DNA of 64,000 bases from NCBI RefSeq assembly GCF_002727185.1, contig NZ_NIZW01000002.1, forward strand, positions 62,001 through 126,000, given 5' to 3'. This DNA comes from Rhodopirellula bahusiensis (GTDB taxonomy: Bacteria > Planctomycetota > Planctomycetia > Pirellulales > Pirellulaceae). The first letter of the stretch is position 1. Each line of letters starts with the position of its first letter. Positions 25,548 to 35,450 of the stretch are shown in pieces. The translations under genes were made by a program, and so were the position numbers. The notes beneath the pieces are model-generated. The model made no database searches and was not told the origin of the DNA. It saw only the letters and a list, made by a program, of their open reading frames with translations.

Positions 25548-27128
25548 ATGAAATCCATTCGTCCGATTTGCATGCTTGGGATTCTCTGCCTGATCTCTAT
25601 GTTGGTGGGGTGTGTCTACCGCCCGGGCTATCGCCGGACGAACATGGACGAATTGATCCAACAATCCTTGGACCAGTCCAATGCAGCCAGGGGTGGCGAT
25701 ACCGAACTGATTGGAAATATGCACGATGAAGGCGTGGTGTTTGACCACGGCGAATTCAGAGCAAACGTCAGCGAAGAAATCTTGTTCGATTCGGACTTGC
25801 CGCCTGAATCTCAACCGGTGATCGATGGTGACTGGCACGGAGATGGATACAGCCAGATCCAAGAAGAGGAAATCATTCCGCTGGAATTGATACCGATCTC
25901 TCAGGCTCGGTCATCTGCGATCGCCCGTGTTGAGTACGACGAACCGTTCTTGATCAACGAAGATTTCATTGAGACCGATGTCCGCGAAGTGCTGACGCTG
26001 TTGGCGACTGATGCTGAGTTGGATTTGATTCTCGATGACAACGTCGCTGGCATCGTCAACACGCAGATCATTGACTTGACGGTCGACGAAGCGGTCGAGA
26101 AAGTTCTGATGCCGTTGGGATTGGCGTCCACACGACGAGGAAAGCAATTGATCGTGGCTCCGCCGGATCCCGAATCGCCGCTGTTTTCGTTGGTGTCAAT
26201 CAAGACGCAGTACCAGCCGCAACACATGGATCCGACCACGTTGTTGGAAACCGTTCCGGTTCCGTGGTTGCAATACGTGACCGAGATTGAACAAGCCAAA
26301 ACGATGTTGGTCGAAGCTCCACCGCGAATCGCGAATGACATCATCGCTCGATTTCAAAACATCGATCAACCGATTCCGCAAGTCGTTTTGGAAGCGATCA
26401 TTTGCGTGGTCTCGCCGGATTCAGGGTTTCAATTTGGATTGGATTGGCAACACGCTGTTGAGATGGAAGGTGTCAAACAGTTGTCGCTCAGCGCGTCCGG
26501 TTTGGCTCTTAACGGAGAGGTTTCTCAGGCCGGCCTCGATGCGATCTTTTCAGACTTCGGCAGCACTTCAGCGTTCGTGCGGTTGTTATCCGAAAAAGGC
26601 GATCTCACCATTCGCGCGACGCCACACGTGATGGCCAAAGACGGAGAGCCAGCGAACATCGCCATCAATCGCGAAACGTTCTTCAGTGTGCAACCGCCCG
26701 GGACGACCGGCAGCAACTCGGTGTTCTTTCAACAGGACATTCAAAAGGTTGATGCCGGCATCGTGTTGGACATCACGCCGCACATTCGAGGCGATGAAGT
26801 GACCATCGATATCGAGAAGGCAGAAGTCAGCGAAGATGTTCGAAATGCAACCTCGCAGTTGTCAATCAATCAGTACCCAATCATCAACCGTCGAAGCGTC
26901 TCCACAACGGTCACTGTCAAAGACGGCAAAACCATTGTCATTGGTGGATTGGTGCAACGGGAGACGGTGGATCAAATCAATCGCATCCCAGGACTGAGTC
27001 GGTTGCCGGGAGTGGGCTACCTTTTTCAAACGACCCAGCGGCAGACACGCGACGCGGAAGTGGTGATTTTTATCTCGCCGCGAATCGTGCGTTCCGCCAG
27101 CAGTGCTTTCATCACCTCGGGGGGATGA
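25548..27128 (+). CDS. Secretin-domain outer-membrane lipoprotein
   Basis: 526 residues from the ATG at 25548, selected because it opens a lipoprotein signal (MKSIRPICMLGILCLISMLV, then GC). A short STN/N0-like domain (FIETDVREVLTLLATDAELD) and an N1-like region precede the secretin core. The core is recognised by GLVQRETVDQINRIPGLSRL, PGVGYLFQTTQRQT and AEVVIFISPRIV. Secretins form gated outer-membrane channels in type II/III secretion and type IV pili. No ATPase, pilin peptidase or platform protein is adjacent. The gene sits 186 bases before a large exported chaperone-like protein. Confidence 0.9.
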   Translation: MKSIRPICMLGILCLISMLVGCVYRPGYRRTNMDELIQQSLDQSNAARGGDTELIGNMHDEGVVFDHGEFRANVSEEILFDSDLPPESQPVIDGDWHGDGYSQIQEEEIIPLELIPISQARSSAIARVEYDEPFLINEDFIETDVREVLTLLATDAELDLILDDNVAGIVNTQIIDLTVDEAVEKVLMPLGLASTRRGKQLIVAPPDPESPLFSLVSIKTQYQPQHMDPTTLLETVPVPWLQYVTEIEQAKTMLVEAPPRIANDIIARFQNIDQPIPQVVLEAIICVVSPDSGFQFGLDWQHAVEMEGVKQLSLSASGLALNGEVSQAGLDAIFSDFGSTSAFVRLLSEKGDLTIRATPHVMAKDGEPANIAINRETFFSVQPPGTTGSNSVFFQQDIQKVDAGIVLDITPHIRGDEVTIDIEKAEVSEDVRNATSQLSINQYPIINRRSVSTTVTVKDGKTIVIGGLVQRETVDQINRIPGLSRLPGVGYLFQTTQRQTRDAEVVIFISPRIVRSASSAFITSGG

Positions 27129-27314
27129 TTGGCGAGGTCGTTGGATTGAAATCGAATTCACAGCTCGATGCTGACGCTCACTTTGCGGACGACCACCTTG
27201 ATGAACTCGCTAGCCAACTTCCGTAGCACTCTCGCCTCCTTGCGTACTTCGCTGCGAACAACACTTCGTTCAGCAACCAGGTTTGCATCGACAAATTCTG
27301 CAGCAGATCGTTCT

Positions 27315-29042
27315 ATGGCCCCTCGCAAACGATGGACGACGCTCGGATGTATGAGTTGCCTGCTGGTGTCTGGATCCGTCCATGCACAACAACCCGGCGT
27401 CCAAACCGCTGCGGTGAGTGAGCAAGACGGTCGACGTGTCAGTATCGAACGACGAGTGGAACAGGCGTTTCGAATCGAGCCCGTGGTTCAACGATTCCGA
27501 GGTCGTCGTGGAGAGGTGATCCCGTTTTCGTTCCAGGTCACTTCGACCGGAAAGACGATGCAAATCGATGTCTCGCCCATTCAGTTGCGGCAAGAAGAAA
27601 CGGGCATCATCTTGCACGATGAACACAGCCCACCGATGGAAGGCGTGAAGTTCACGACGCCGACCCGGTTCACGTTGAATGCTGGCGAGACTGTTGAACT
27701 GAAGGGCAAGGTCACGATTCCTTTGGTGAAAACCAACTACATTTCGTTCGGACTGTTGGTTCGCGACGAGGGAACCGTCAACGATCCTTCGGCGGAAGAG
27801 TTCGCCGGCGATCAAACCCAAGCCAGTGTTCGATACGTCACTCAGTACGTTTTGCGAGTTGATGTGGAAACGGGTGTGTCAGACCTCAGCAGCGTTGAGC
27901 GACTCGAACTGCAAGAGGCCCAAGTTGTTTCGCACGAAGGCATGCCGTACGTCCGAGCCTATGTTAAAAACCCAACAAACTTCGCACTCGAATGTCGTAT
28001 CCGTGCCGAGCTTACTCCTGCCGATTCCGGAAACCTGCCAAGGTCGCGTTCTGCCAATCCCGTGTCGCTTTTCATGCCTTCACGAGCCAACGTGGAAGAC
28101 AAAGACAAGTACTTGATTCGCATGATGCCCAACGCTCGATTGCGTTTGGAAGCTCCACTGGAAATGTCGTTGGTTGACGGGCAGTACGATTTGAATCTGC
28201 AAGTCAGCAACGGACGCCGGACGATGCTGGAGCAAACGTTTCCGCAAACGTTGTTGGTCGACGCCTTCCGAGCTTTAGACACTCGCATCGCGAATTTGGG
28301 TCCTGGTGTGACCTTGGAACCGGCGCAGATCGAACTGGGCCGCGTCGAAGGAACCCAGCGAATGCTGACGATTGAAATCAGCAATAACAGCGAGGACGAT
28401 CAACAGATTCACCTGGTTCCTCGGGATCATCTCGGTGACCCGATGAGCCGATTGATGTTGTCGAAGTCGAAGTTCGATCTTGCCGCGGGTCGTTCCAAAA
28501 CGATCCGAGCCCTGCTGCGTGGCATTTCGAAAACCTCGTCGCAGTGGGGAACGCTGGATGTCATTCGACGCAATCTCAACTCGCCCAACGATGTTGAGTC
28601 AGCGACATCGTTGCCGCTGGAATTGGTGCATCAACAGCGACCGGTGCTGAACGTTGAATCGGGGCCGTTGCAATGGGCGAACCTTGCCGGCGGGAACGCT
28701 TTCGTGATGGAGATCACCAATCAAGGCGAAGGTTACGCGCCGATTCAAGGCGAACTGTTGCTGGGTCGGGATGATGGATCGCGCCCGCACCGATTGCTCG
28801 ATGGTTTTGGTCGGTGGCTGGCTCCCGGGCAAAAACGCGAACTTCAATTTCACGTGCCCGCCGATTTGGAAGCGGGCAAGTACCAAGTCCGCTTGAGCGT
28901 TCGATCACGAGAGAACGTTGCGGTGGAAGAACAGGTTGTGGTGTTGGATTTGACGGAGGACATGCTTGTCGGAACCGGCAGTGTGGCTGATCAATCGGCG
29001 GAGTTGTCGCACGTGGTACCAGCTGGTGCCACCGTTCGCTGA
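27315..29042 (+). CDS. Large exported protein with chaperone-like Ig-fold repeats
   Basis: 575 residues from the ATG at 27315, which begins a plausible signal (RKRWTTLGCMSCLLVSGSVH, then AQQ). In-frame ATGs at 27168 and 27201 would add an Arg/Ser/Leu-rich head and cannot be excluded. The first domain (FRIEPVVQRFRGRRGEVIPF, FTLNAGETVELKGKVTIPLV) follows the layout of PapD-like periplasmic chaperones. Further Ig-like segments follow (LTIEISNNSEDDQQIHLVPR; LQFHVPADLEAGKYQVRLSV). Reads like a multi-domain periplasmic binding protein for exported beta-sandwich subunits. This is inference from pattern only. Confidence 0.75.
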   Translation: MAPRKRWTTLGCMSCLLVSGSVHAQQPGVQTAAVSEQDGRRVSIERRVEQAFRIEPVVQRFRGRRGEVIPFSFQVTSTGKTMQIDVSPIQLRQEETGIILHDEHSPPMEGVKFTTPTRFTLNAGETVELKGKVTIPLVKTNYISFGLLVRDEGTVNDPSAEEFAGDQTQASVRYVTQYVLRVDVETGVSDLSSVERLELQEAQVVSHEGMPYVRAYVKNPTNFALECRIRAELTPADSGNLPRSRSANPVSLFMPSRANVEDKDKYLIRMMPNARLRLEAPLEMSLVDGQYDLNLQVSNGRRTMLEQTFPQTLLVDAFRALDTRIANLGPGVTLEPAQIELGRVEGTQRMLTIEISNNSEDDQQIHLVPRDHLGDPMSRLMLSKSKFDLAAGRSKTIRALLRGISKTSSQWGTLDVIRRNLNSPNDVESATSLPLELVHQQRPVLNVESGPLQWANLAGGNAFVMEITNQGEGYAPIQGELLLGRDDGSRPHRLLDGFGRWLAPGQKRELQFHVPADLEAGKYQVRLSVRSRENVAVEEQVVVLDLTEDMLVGTGSVADQSAELSHVVPAGATVR

Positions 29043-29307
29043 GTCGACGTCGGATGCGAACGTCGGGATGATACGAGCGATTCTTTTCGAGGGTCGAAGC
29101 CTAGCGTTTCGGCGAGTCTGATCAACGTTCGAACAGGAATCCAAGAATGCGGGACCAGCTCGCTTTGGATCCACCCGGGTAGTGCGAGATTCACATGTCC
29201 GCTTAGATTGTTGGCGTGACATTTCGTGATGCACGACCGGCGAGGCTCAGTCGCTTCGAATTCCGGGTGTTCTCGTTTTCCTACCGCACGCACAACTTTG
29301 GATTCTC

Positions 29308-30135
29308 ATGTCGGATTGGACTCCCGCCCAATGGCAATCGGATCACGATGGACGACTCACCGCGATGGTCGACATCGCGTTGAAAGCCGGGCAGCACACG
29401 CTGACTCACTTTGGCAAACCGTCATTGTCGGTGGATCGCAAATCCGATGATTCGCCAGTCACGATTGCCGACCGAGAGGCCGAACAATTGGTTCGCAAAC
29501 TGGTTGCCGAGCAATTTCCAGATGACGCGATCGCTGGTGAAGAATTTGCCGACAGCGAAGGTGCCAGCCGATATCGCTGGGTTGTTGATCCGATCGACGG
29601 AACCAAGTCATTCATCTGTGGGGTGCCGCTGTACAGCACGCTGTTGGCGTTGGAATGTGACGAGACACCGTTCGGCGGAGTCATCTATCTGCCGGCGACG
29701 GACCAAATCGTCGTCGCCGCGTTGGGCGGTGGGTGTTACCACAGCGAAGACTTGAAGATATGGCGTGAAGCTCGCGTTTCTGACCAAAGCGATTTGTCCA
29801 AAGCCGTCTTCGTGACCAGCGAGGCGAAGTCGTTTGGTGATCGTGGCGAAGGACCTCGCGGTGACAGCGACGTTTTCGAAGCCTTGCAGCGGGACACGTG
29901 GCTGACGCGAACTTGGGGCGATGGATACGGGTACGCGATGGTCGCAACCGGCCGCGCCGATTTGATGGTCGATCCAATTTGCAACGCCTGGGACATCGCG
30001 GCAATGGCTCCGATCATGAGCGAAGCCGGCGGACGATTCACTTCATGGAAGGGCATCGACACGGTCCGCGGCGGCGACGGCGTCGGAACCAATGGCCACC
30101 TTCACGATGCGGTGTTGGCTCGGCTGCAGAAGTAG
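29308..30135 (+). CDS. Inositol-monophosphatase-family phosphatase, HisN-like
   Basis: 275 residues. The metal-binding motifs of the family are intact: AGEEF, VVDPIDGTKSFICGVPLYST and NAWDIAAMAPIMSEAGG. The FICGVPLYSTLLAL wording and the acidic AIAGEEF match histidinol-phosphate phosphatase (HisN) better than classic SuhB, so a role in histidine biosynthesis is likely but not proven. Cytoplasmic, magnesium-dependent. It ends near a shared terminator with the convergent DUF1559 gene. Confidence 0.9.
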   Translation: MSDWTPAQWQSDHDGRLTAMVDIALKAGQHTLTHFGKPSLSVDRKSDDSPVTIADREAEQLVRKLVAEQFPDDAIAGEEFADSEGASRYRWVVDPIDGTKSFICGVPLYSTLLALECDETPFGGVIYLPATDQIVVAALGGGCYHSEDLKIWREARVSDQSDLSKAVFVTSEAKSFGDRGEGPRGDSDVFEALQRDTWLTRTWGDGYGYAMVATGRADLMVDPICNAWDIAAMAPIMSEAGGRFTSWKGIDTVRGGDGVGTNGHLHDAVLARLQK

Positions 30136-30156
30136 AACGCAACATTCATACACGAA

Positions 30157-30193
30157 ACGAGCCACCTCGAATTGCATTTCGTGGTGGCTCGTT
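30157..30193. terminator. Bidirectional terminator hairpin
   Basis: AACGAGCCACC (30157-30167) pairs perfectly with GGTGGCTCGTT (30183-30193) between the convergent phosphatase and DUF1559 genes; the T-rich ends suit both strands. Confidence 0.75.
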
Positions 30194-30230
30194 CGTTATC
30201 GACTTGATGGATGTCGCTTCTTCTCGTCGA

Positions 30231-31493
30231 TCAGAATTCCTGATCGATCACCTCTTTGGAGGCACGTGTTCCGAGGGCACCCCAGATACCAAACGGACTT
30301 TGAGATCCGCCCGGATTGATTGCCCATCCGTCCCATCGAACCGGTGGAGCCCCGGAGTTGCCGGCATCGATCGATTCGGTGATGAACTTCACCGCACCAT
30401 CAGCCATCAACACATGCACGCCGCCTTGGTGATGGCTGCTCGGTGGCAAGATGCCTTCGTTGTGACGGTTGCCTTGCATGCAAATTTCGGAGTTCGGTGG
30501 CAGAATCGTGTTCATGCCAGAAAATAGCGGACGCCCATAGGCCCACTTGTATCCACGTTCCATTTCGCCGGCTGGACCCGTGACCGCTGGCGATGCAACG
30601 AACGGTGCTCCGTTGCGCCAAAACAGGGGACGCTCTGGATCGATCATGTCACGACATGCCAATGCGTTGTCGGGACCGCTGGGGTTTCCGCTATCAGCTT
30701 GAATGCTAGTGGGTGCATCCGGTGGCATGGCACGAATGTCGCGGTCACCAAGGCTGGTGATGATCTCGCCCGCCGCGATCGTGTTTGACAAACCGTCCAA
30801 AATTTCTTTGAACTTGGTCGAACGACTGGCGACAAACGTTCCTCGGCAGGCGGCTCGTTCGGCTTGGGCCCAATTCCCGTTTGGAATGAGTCCGGGATCT
30901 TGCTCGGCGCCAACGTGCATATGGTGGGTTGAATCTCCAAGACATGCCGCGTAGTTGGTTCGGCCTTGGGCGGGCAAACCTTCGCCTGGATCGCTGGGGC
31001 ATCGCAACGTGGGAACATTGGTCAGCCACGGACGGTAGCGATTGCCGGCCGCATTGTGATCGCTCAAGTTCATGCGGGCATCCGGCCCCATCGCTTGAAA
31101 ATCGATGACACCATCGCCATCCGAGTCCATCGGATTGCTGATTTCTTCCCACAACCCCTGTTGTTCAAAGAATGGTGTCAGGCCTGGCAACCAACTGAGT
31201 TCGTTGCGGTTGTGTCCGCCACCTCCGGCAATCCGACGCGATGGGTTCGGATTCCCTGAGTTGGCACTGTTGGTGGTTCCCGCGGAGTGCGCCGGGAGCA
31301 TGTTGTAGGCGGAATGGTAATTGTGCAGTGACAAACCAATTTGTTTGAAGTTGTTGCTGCAGCTCATTCGACGCGCCGCTTCACGTGCGGCCTGAACAGC
31401 AGGCAGTAAGAGTCCAACGAGGACTCCGATGATGGCAATGACCACCAACAACTCGACCAGTGTGAATCCCTTGGGACGGGCTCGATGTGGCAT
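30231..31493 (-). CDS. DUF1559 protein with prepilin-type N-terminus
   Basis: 420 residues from the ATG at 31493, which has AAGGA 10 bases upstream; Mets further upstream at 31520 and 31511 are alternatives. The type IV prepilin signal is clear: KGFTLVELLVVIAIIGVLVG then LLLPAVQAAREAARRMSCSN. The C-terminus carries the H-x9-DG signature (HQGGVHVLMADGAVKFI). The family is hugely expanded in planctomycetes; exported pseudopilin-like proteins of unknown role. A 56-residue lipoprotein gene precedes it by 65 bases, a recurrent pair in this phylum. Confidence 0.95.
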   Translation of the reverse strand: MPHRARPKGFTLVELLVVIAIIGVLVGLLLPAVQAAREAARRMSCSNNFKQIGLSLHNYHSAYNMLPAHSAGTTNSANSGNPNPSRRIAGGGGHNRNELSWLPGLTPFFEQQGLWEEISNPMDSDGDGVIDFQAMGPDARMNLSDHNAAGNRYRPWLTNVPTLRCPSDPGEGLPAQGRTNYAACLGDSTHHMHVGAEQDPGLIPNGNWAQAERAACRGTFVASRSTKFKEILDGLSNTIAAGEIITSLGDRDIRAMPPDAPTSIQADSGNPSGPDNALACRDMIDPERPLFWRNGAPFVASPAVTGPAGEMERGYKWAYGRPLFSGMNTILPPNSEICMQGNRHNEGILPPSSHHQGGVHVLMADGAVKFITESIDAGNSGAPPVRWDGWAINPGGSQSPFGIWGALGTRASKEVIDQEF

Positions 31494-31558
31494 CAGGGGA
31501 GGTTCCTTCATATCAATCAAAACGAAAATGAATGTGAGTCGGTCGACAACGAACGCGG

Positions 31559-31729
31559 CTAATTTGCGGTGTCGCCATCGTCCAGCGAGGCATTGCTGTC
31601 GAAGTCGTGTGGATTCTCATCGACGTACTGTGTCAGCTCGTCGTCGGAGGGCGCCGTGGTGGCCGAGCTGTCGCAACCGAGGGAGCCGAGAAGGCCCCAA
31701 AGTGCCATCAAGCAAAGCAGTTTCTTCAT
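31559..31729 (-). CDS. Small lipoprotein paired with the DUF1559 gene
   Basis: 56 residues from the ATG at 31729, giving a lipoprotein signal MKKLLCLMALWGLLGSLGCD. The mature part is short and acidic (DDELTQYVDENPHDFDSNAS). It is just upstream of the prepilin-like gene on the same strand. The longer frame from 31801 would bury the signal. Confidence 0.85.
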   Translation of the reverse strand: MKKLLCLMALWGLLGSLGCDSSATTAPSDDELTQYVDENPHDFDSNASLDDGDTAN

Positions 31730-32064
31730 CGTGTTCGTCTTTCTAAGAACGGGGAATATCTTGGAATGAGTCCCGGGCTGGCATGGCCATTTCGTTGGCA
31801 AGCTCGGTCAAATTTGGCCGAGCGAGACGCGAAATTGGTGAGCGATGCCTGTCTCCCAAACAGGGGATTACTGTCACCCGCAAGGAAGTCTATAGTCCTG
31901 TTAGGCGCAATGTGAACCCCTTTCGGGCGTCCAGTGTGGCGGAAAACGCCGGAGGAACCCCGGTAAATGCGTCAAAGCCCGTTTGGAACCGGTTGCAAGC
32001 GCGAAGTGTTTTTTTGAATCTGTTTCAGTGCGAACCCAAACCTTTGATTTTGAAAGCCGCGTTG
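31730..32064. other. Divergent intergenic region
   Basis: 335 bases between the lipoprotein and the second nucleoside-hydrolase gene. The plus-strand frame is open across it but lacks any domain, so the promoters of both genes are the likely content. Confidence 0.4.
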
Positions 32065-33114
32065 ATGTTTCGACTGAGTCTTGCTGTGCTGGCCGCCGCG
32101 TTGTTTGACTGCTCTGGTCTTCACGCTGAATCGGAGGCGGCGCAAAGCGTCAAACCAACTCCGGTCATCTTCGACACCGACATCACCGGGGACTGCGATG
32201 ATGTGTTGGCACTGGCAATGTTGCACGCGTTGCAAGATCGAGGCGAATGCGAGTTGAAGGCGGTCACCATCTCGAAGGTCAATCCGCTCGCGGCACCTTT
32301 TGTCGACGCGGTGAACACGTTCTATGGTCGCGGCGAAATTCCGATCGGTGCAACCCGAGACGCTCAGCATCGCCCGAGCCTCTATCTGAAATTGTGCAAG
32401 ACTCTCGATGGCGAATCATTGCGATATCCACATGACTTGCTCAGCAGCGATGACGCACCCGATGCGGTTGAGGTCTTGCGCCGGACGCTGTCAGAGTCGG
32501 AGGACGCCAGTGTCGTGATCATTCAAGTCGGTTTGGCGGCCAACCTGGCTGATCTCTTGGAGTCGAAAGCGGATGCGATCAGTCCGTTGGACGGTCCGAC
32601 GTTGCTTCGAAAGAAGTGCAAACTGATCTCGGTGATGGCCGGATGCTTCGGGCCGACGCTGGGCAAACCACGGCATGACGAGGCCAACGTGGTCAATGGC
32701 ATCGATGCGATGCGGCGCTTCGCTGAGTTGTCGCCCGAGGATGTGCCGGTGGTATGGAGTGACTACCGTATCGGGATCGCTGTTGCCTACCCCCGCGAAA
32801 GTATCGCTCGTGATTTTTCGTACGTGCAGCACCATCCAGTCCGCGAGGCTTACTTGCTGCACAGTGGTCCCAACCACGATCGACCAACCTGGGATTTAAC
32901 CAGCGTGCTTTTCGCGATTCGTCCAGACGATCAATACTTCGATCTGTCCGAACCCGGTCGTGTGGTGGTGGACGAAAAGGGGTTCACCGAATTTCACGCG
33001 GATGCGAACGGGCGTGATCGATTGCTGGAGATGGGCCCAGAGCAAGCCATTCGGGTGATCGAAGTCCAGCGAGCACTTTCCAGCCAACCGCCGCGTCATT
33101 CATCGTCGCAGTGA
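32065..33114 (+). CDS. Secreted nucleoside-hydrolase-like protein, second paralog
   Basis: 349 residues from the ATG at 32065, which opens a signal peptide (MFRLSLAVLAAALFDCSGLH, then AES); the frame is open back to 31783 without homology. The metal-binding motif is VIFDTDITGDCDDVLALAML. Segments NTFYGRGEIPIG, APDAVEVLRRTL, WSDYRIGIAVAYPRES and NHDRPTWDLTSVL match the paralog at 17083-18135 closely. The two genes therefore derive from a duplication, now 14 kb apart. Substrate unknown. Confidence 0.88.
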   Translation: MFRLSLAVLAAALFDCSGLHAESEAAQSVKPTPVIFDTDITGDCDDVLALAMLHALQDRGECELKAVTISKVNPLAAPFVDAVNTFYGRGEIPIGATRDAQHRPSLYLKLCKTLDGESLRYPHDLLSSDDAPDAVEVLRRTLSESEDASVVIIQVGLAANLADLLESKADAISPLDGPTLLRKKCKLISVMAGCFGPTLGKPRHDEANVVNGIDAMRRFAELSPEDVPVVWSDYRIGIAVAYPRESIARDFSYVQHHPVREAYLLHSGPNHDRPTWDLTSVLFAIRPDDQYFDLSEPGRVVVDEKGFTEFHADANGRDRLLEMGPEQAIRVIEVQRALSSQPPRHSSSQ

Positions 33115-33224
33115 ACCAGGTTGCGAAGGCTCGTCGATCTCCAACGTGAGAAGAGTCACTCTTCAACCTGCACCAATTAGCCGACGGCCGTTAGGCCCGG
33201 TTGCGCCGCAAATGCCTCTAGCGT

Positions 33225-35315
33225 TCAGAACTCAATGAGCTGAAGCTTGCTCGGGATTCCTTGCTTGCCAACGTATCCGATCGCCTCCAGTTGAATCGGA
33301 CCTCGGCCGACTTTGTCAGCCGTCAACGAAACGGTTCCGGATGTCCCAGTGGTTTCAGCCACGACTCGTCCCAGATGTTTCAATTCGATTCGATCCGCGT
33401 CAGGGCACGCGAGCTTGATCTGCAGCGTTTCGTTGTCGGTCGATTGAGCGTCGATCGTGGGCACGATGTTGGGATTGCCTAGCACCAACGTTTCCGTGAT
33501 CGCGACGCGAGGCTGGGTGGGATGGCGTCCGATCACTACGGCTCGGCAGCGCAGGGCTCCTTCCAGACTGCTTGGCAGTTTGACTTCGATTTTGCGGGTC
33601 GGCCGTGCCACCGCGATTCGTTTGTCTTGAAGGTACAACTCGATGGCGGCGGTTGGCGACGTGTTCTTGTTGCCGGGTAGGGCTTGCCAAAAGAAATTCA
33701 CCGGGACTTTGTCGCCCGACGCTTCGCCGACTTCCATTCGCACGAAATCAATCGGTGCTTTTGCATAGGGTTGGCATGCGGGATCACCGACGATCAACAA
33801 CTGATACGGCGACGTCGTGGTCAGGTAGAACGCTTCGATGGCAGAAACGCCTTCTGCGTAGTAGGCGTGCATCATCGGGGTCGGGAATTTTGGAACCAGC
33901 GCGTAGGGCTCCGCAACGGCACCACTGCTGATCGCGGCACCAGCATGCAGAAGCTCAGTCAGCTTGGTTTGGGAATTGGTTTCGAATGCAGCGCCCAAAC
34001 TGGTCAGGTTCTCGGCGATCGCTCCGGGAGTCATCGACCACGACCGTTTCCGAGCATCAAAGCTGGCGGCGCCAAGCATCAATCCCGAGTATCGCTTGTC
34101 CGAAGTTGGCAACTTCGAAGAAAAGATCTCCACGTCGCGGTCGCGCGAAATCAACCAAGCGAGAGCGTCGGCGTACAGTGGTTCTCGAGTCGTGACACGG
34201 ACGTCGGATGTCTTCGCGAATGCGACGGTGCCATCAGGGGTGGTTCGGTCGGCCTTTCTAGCTCGCTTTAGAACCTCGATGGCTTGTTCAAGAGTGCTGC
34301 CGCGTTCATTCACGACTCCCAGCACGCACGACAGCATATACGGCATGCCACCTTTTGCGTTGGGGATCGGGTGGCCGGCGCTCGTCCACCCCACCCTTGC
34401 TGCGAACGGGACCGGACCTTGGTTCTTCATTGGAACGTCTTGAAGCTGCTCCAATTTTTCATTGAAACCCTCCGTCCCTGAAAGCTTTTGCAAGGATTCA
34501 GAATCTTCGACATACCGACGATTAGCCCAACCCGACGCGACTGCCTTCGCCAAACGTTCCAACGCGGATTCTAGGTCGTCCGCATTGGCGAACGCTTCCG
34601 CGGCGCGAATGTTCAGCGGATGCAGCGTTGGGTAGTCGTCGGCGATGTCTGACCATCGCGTGGCAGCTGCGGTCCACTCTTCCGCTGTGGTTGCATCGTT
34701 GGTCGCGGATTCCGCCGCCTGGAACGTCTCACCCGCTTCCCCCGCGAAAGGATTCGCGAAATGACGTTCGAATTTTCCTCGAGCGTAGAAGTTGCTGCCC
34801 CAACCCAGATAGTCCGGCGAATCCGAAATCACCCAACGGTAGAAGTACGTCATTGAGTTGATGGACGCGACCGGACGCTGGTACTTCTTCTGGTTCTCGT
34901 CGGTCAGTTTCTTGGTGTGTTCGCGAATGTCGACCGCGGTGGGGAAGCCCGCAGAGTACGCGATCACTCGGGCATGGGCCGCGAGCTCCCGCCGATTCAG
35001 CTCATTCAGAATTGGCTTCAGAATCTTTTCGCGAAAGTCGTCTAGGGAGACTCGAAGACCCGAGGGAACGTCCTCCAATAAGACTATGTTGGACGGCGGA
35101 ATGTCTCGCAACTGGACGTAGTGGTTCGCTAGCGTCAGCGAGTCTTCCGACTTCGCGTTCACGACCACGATGATGTTTTCACCACCGATTCCGGCTTGAG
35201 CCGAATTGCAAAATATCCAACCGACGAGTGCCAGCAGAAACAGGCAACCAAAACGCCGAAGCGTCAGAAGGCTGGGGAAAAACGGCGTCGCCAAGTTGGG
35301 AGTGTGCGAAAGCAT
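33225..35315 (-). CDS. TIGR03790 family exported protein
   Basis: 696 residues with a signal peptide (LLALVGWIFCNSAQA). The N-terminal domain IIVVVNAKSEDSLTLANHYV, RDIPPSNIVLL is the hallmark of TIGR03790. A central helical part holds a TPR-like stretch (AAEAFANADDLESALERLAK). A beta-rich C-terminal part follows (IRLKLACPDADRIELKHLG-like strands). Found mostly in planctomycetes and related bacteria, function unknown. It stands alone between a convergent nucleoside hydrolase and the antiporter operon. Confidence 0.85.
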   Translation of the reverse strand: MLSHTPNLATPFFPSLLTLRRFGCLFLLALVGWIFCNSAQAGIGGENIIVVVNAKSEDSLTLANHYVQLRDIPPSNIVLLEDVPSGLRVSLDDFREKILKPILNELNRRELAAHARVIAYSAGFPTAVDIREHTKKLTDENQKKYQRPVASINSMTYFYRWVISDSPDYLGWGSNFYARGKFERHFANPFAGEAGETFQAAESATNDATTAEEWTAAATRWSDIADDYPTLHPLNIRAAEAFANADDLESALERLAKAVASGWANRRYVEDSESLQKLSGTEGFNEKLEQLQDVPMKNQGPVPFAARVGWTSAGHPIPNAKGGMPYMLSCVLGVVNERGSTLEQAIEVLKRARKADRTTPDGTVAFAKTSDVRVTTREPLYADALAWLISRDRDVEIFSSKLPTSDKRYSGLMLGAASFDARKRSWSMTPGAIAENLTSLGAAFETNSQTKLTELLHAGAAISSGAVAEPYALVPKFPTPMMHAYYAEGVSAIEAFYLTTTSPYQLLIVGDPACQPYAKAPIDFVRMEVGEASGDKVPVNFFWQALPGNKNTSPTAAIELYLQDKRIAVARPTRKIEVKLPSSLEGALRCRAVVIGRHPTQPRVAITETLVLGNPNIVPTIDAQSTDNETLQIKLACPDADRIELKHLGRVVAETTGTSGTVSLTADKVGRGPIQLEAIGYVGKQGIPSKLQLIEF

Positions 35316-35450
35316 CGATCGAAAGTCGTTTCTGATAGGGCTGGCGTTTGCGGAACCAGCTCATTGTAGATCGATTGCTTCAGTCGTTTGCCCAACACGA
35401 GTTTTCACGTCGCGGGATTTGCCAGAAATACCCAGTGCTGGGGATGATTG

